Notes under the pieces: model-generated
Told to the model about the DNA's origin: nothing
What the model saw: the letters and a program-made list of their open reading frames with translations, nothing else
Database searches by the model: none
Made by a program: the position numbers and the translations under genes
Source: Pseudoxanthomonas sp. PXM03
GTDB taxonomy: Bacteria > Pseudomonadota > Gammaproteobacteria > Xanthomonadales > Xanthomonadaceae
NCBI RefSeq assembly: GCF_014852005.1
Contig: NZ_JACVAU010000001.1
Coordinates: forward strand, 1,386,001 to 1,450,000
Direction of reading: 5' to 3'
Length of the DNA stretch: 64,000 bases
In this document: piece after piece, positions 62,941 to 64,000 of the stretch
How the letters are laid out: every line of letters starts with the position of its first letter
Numbering within the stretch: the first letter of the stretch is position 1

Positions 62941-64000
62941 TCAGTCCAGAAACTGCAGTCGCGCAAGCTCGGCGTACAGGCCGTCCTGCGCCAGCAGTTC
63001 CGTATGCGTGCCCTGCGCGACGATGCGGCCACGGTCCATCACCACGATGCGGTCGGCCTTCAACACGGTGGCCAGCCGATGCGCGATGACCAGGGTGGTG
63101 CGGCCCTCCATCAGCCTTTCCAGTGCCTGCTGCACCGCGCGCTCGCTCTGTGCGTCGAGCGCGCTGGTGGCTTCGTCCAGCAGCAGGATGGGCGCATCCT
63201 TCAGTAGCGCCCGGGCGATGGCGATGCGCTGCTGCTGGCCGCCCGACAGGCGCGCGCCACGTTCGCCGAGCTGGCTGTCGAAGCCTTCCGGCAACTCGCG
63301 CAGGAAGTCGTCCGCCTCCGCCGCCTCGGCCGCCGCCTGCAGCTCGGCATCGGTGGCATCCAGCTTGCCGTAGCGAATGTTCTCCGCAGCACTGGCTGCG
63401 AAGATGGTGGGCTGCTGTGGCACCAGCGCGATGTGTTCTCGCAGGGCGGAAGGATCCAGCTCTCGCAGGTCCACGCCATCGACACGCACGCTGCCGGTCT
63501 GCGCATCGTGGAAGCGCAGCAACATCGAGAACACGGTGCTCTTGCCTGCGCCGGACGGTCCGACCAGGGCGACGGTTTCGCCGGGCTCGACGGTGAGGTC
63601 GAAGCCGTCCAGCGCGGGCAGGTCGGGGCGCGACGGGTAGTGGAACGAGACGTTGTCGAAGCGGATCTCGCCTTTGACCGGCTGCGGCAACGTGCAGGGT
63701 TGTGTCGGCGCCTGGATGACAGGTGTTTCGCCCAGCAACTCCGCGATGCGGCCCATGCCACCGGCCGCGCGTTGCAGTTCGTTCCATACCTCGGCCAGTG
63801 CACCGACCGATCCGCCGCCGATCAGCGCATACAGCACGAACTGGCCCAGCGTGCCCGCGCTCATCGTGCCGTCGATCACGTCATGCGCGCCCGACCAGAG
63901 CACCAGCGTGATCGCGCCGAAGATCAGGGTGATGGCCGCTGCTGTCACCCATGCCTGCGCGCGGATGCGCTTGCGGGCGGTTTCCACGGCGGTCGCGATG
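62941..64000 (-). CDS. ABC exporter (fused TM-ATPase), 5' part outside window
   Basis: The visible C-terminal 353 codons contain the last transmembrane helices ([40 protein letters not shown]) and the complete ATPase: Walker [11 protein letters not shown]-loop PQQP, signature LSGGQQQR, Walker [14 protein letters not shown]-loop IAHRLA. It belongs to the MsbA/multidrug type-IV exporter group. Frame runs off the right edge (no start seen). Confidence 0.92.
   Translation of the reverse strand, partial: IATAVETARKRIRAQAWVTAAAITLIFGAITLVLWSGAHDVIDGTMSAGTLGQFVLYALIGGGSVGALAEVWNELQRAAGGMGRIAELLGETPVIQAPTQPCTLPQPVKGEIRFDNVSFHYPSRPDLPALDGFDLTVEPGETVALVGPSGAGKSTVFSMLLRFHDAQTGSVRVDGVDLRELDPSALREHIALVPQQPTIFAASAAENIRYGKLDATDAELQAAAEAAEADDFLRELPEGFDSQLGERGARLSGGQQQRIAIARALLKDAPILLLDEATSALDAQSERAVQQALERLMEGRTTLVIAHRLATVLKADRIVVMDRGRIVAQGTHTELLAQDGLYAELARLQFLD

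Overview
The window reads as chromosomal DNA of a gammaproteobacterium of the Xanthomonadaceae (Lysobacteraceae), most likely Pseudoxanthomonas or a close relative; the genus is an inference. The basis is the high-GC core block rpoE-rseA-mucD-lepA-lepB-DUF4845-rnc-era-recO-(response regulator/HPt)-rlmD and intergenic hairpin repeats of the kind seen in this family. No rRNA, tRNA or CRISPR array was recognised.

Layout. (1) 1-2.3 kb: accessory DNA with a protein kinase-like gene cut by the window edge and a Lon-like AAA+ ATPase on the same strand. (2) 2.9-6.5 kb: a TetR-controlled operon (TetR, DJ-1/PfpI protein, two SDRs) with two copies of a putative TetR operator and a leftover 3' fragment of a second DJ-1 gene. 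(3) 6.8-10.4 kb: AraC regulator, limonene-epoxide-hydrolase-like enzyme, two NmrA-type proteins and a small zinc-ribbon protein. (4) 10.6-17.3 kb: six same-strand genes (zinc alcohol dehydrogenase, exported hydrolase, Tat-exported aldo/keto reductase, MFS pump, cyclophilin-like lipoprotein, exported cupin) divergent from a LysR regulator. (5) 17.4-22.7 kb: an XdhC/PaoD-type maturation factor and a periplasmic molybdenum aldehyde oxidase, paoABC. Blocks 2-5 together look like an aldehyde/electrophile and xenobiotic response region. (6) 22.8-26.2 kb: a lower-GC accessory insert with an uncharacterised protein, a small DNA-binding-like protein, an IS1595-type transposase and a coiled-coil/winged-helix protein, plus striking inverted repeats. 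(7) 26.3-39.4 kb: metabolic and envelope genes, including cupin/hydrolase/SDR, three LysR regulators paired with target genes, RidA, YcaC-like hydrolase, LytM-like protein, class-C beta-lactamase-fold hydrolase, esterase, acetyltransferase and an L,D-transpeptidase with a dead second domain. (8) 39.4-64 kb: core genome, with an orphan FadJ-like beta-oxidation protein, the sigma-E system, lepA/lepB/rnc/era/recO, rlmD, nagZ-hpt-methylthioinosine phosphorylase, a cold-shock gene, an AidB-like flavoprotein, and a desT-desC-desB fatty-acid desaturase regulon next to an ABC exporter cut by the right edge.

How genes work together: the sigma-E operon couples envelope stress sensing to the MucD protease; nagZ, hpt and the phosphorylase form a salvage cluster in which methylthioinosine gives hypoxanthine and then IMP; DesT probably controls the DesC reductase/DesB desaturase pair; XdhC is expected to load the molybdenum cofactor into PaoC. 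The most likely places for undescribed biology are the kinase/AAA+ pair at the left edge and the 22.8-26.2 kb insert.
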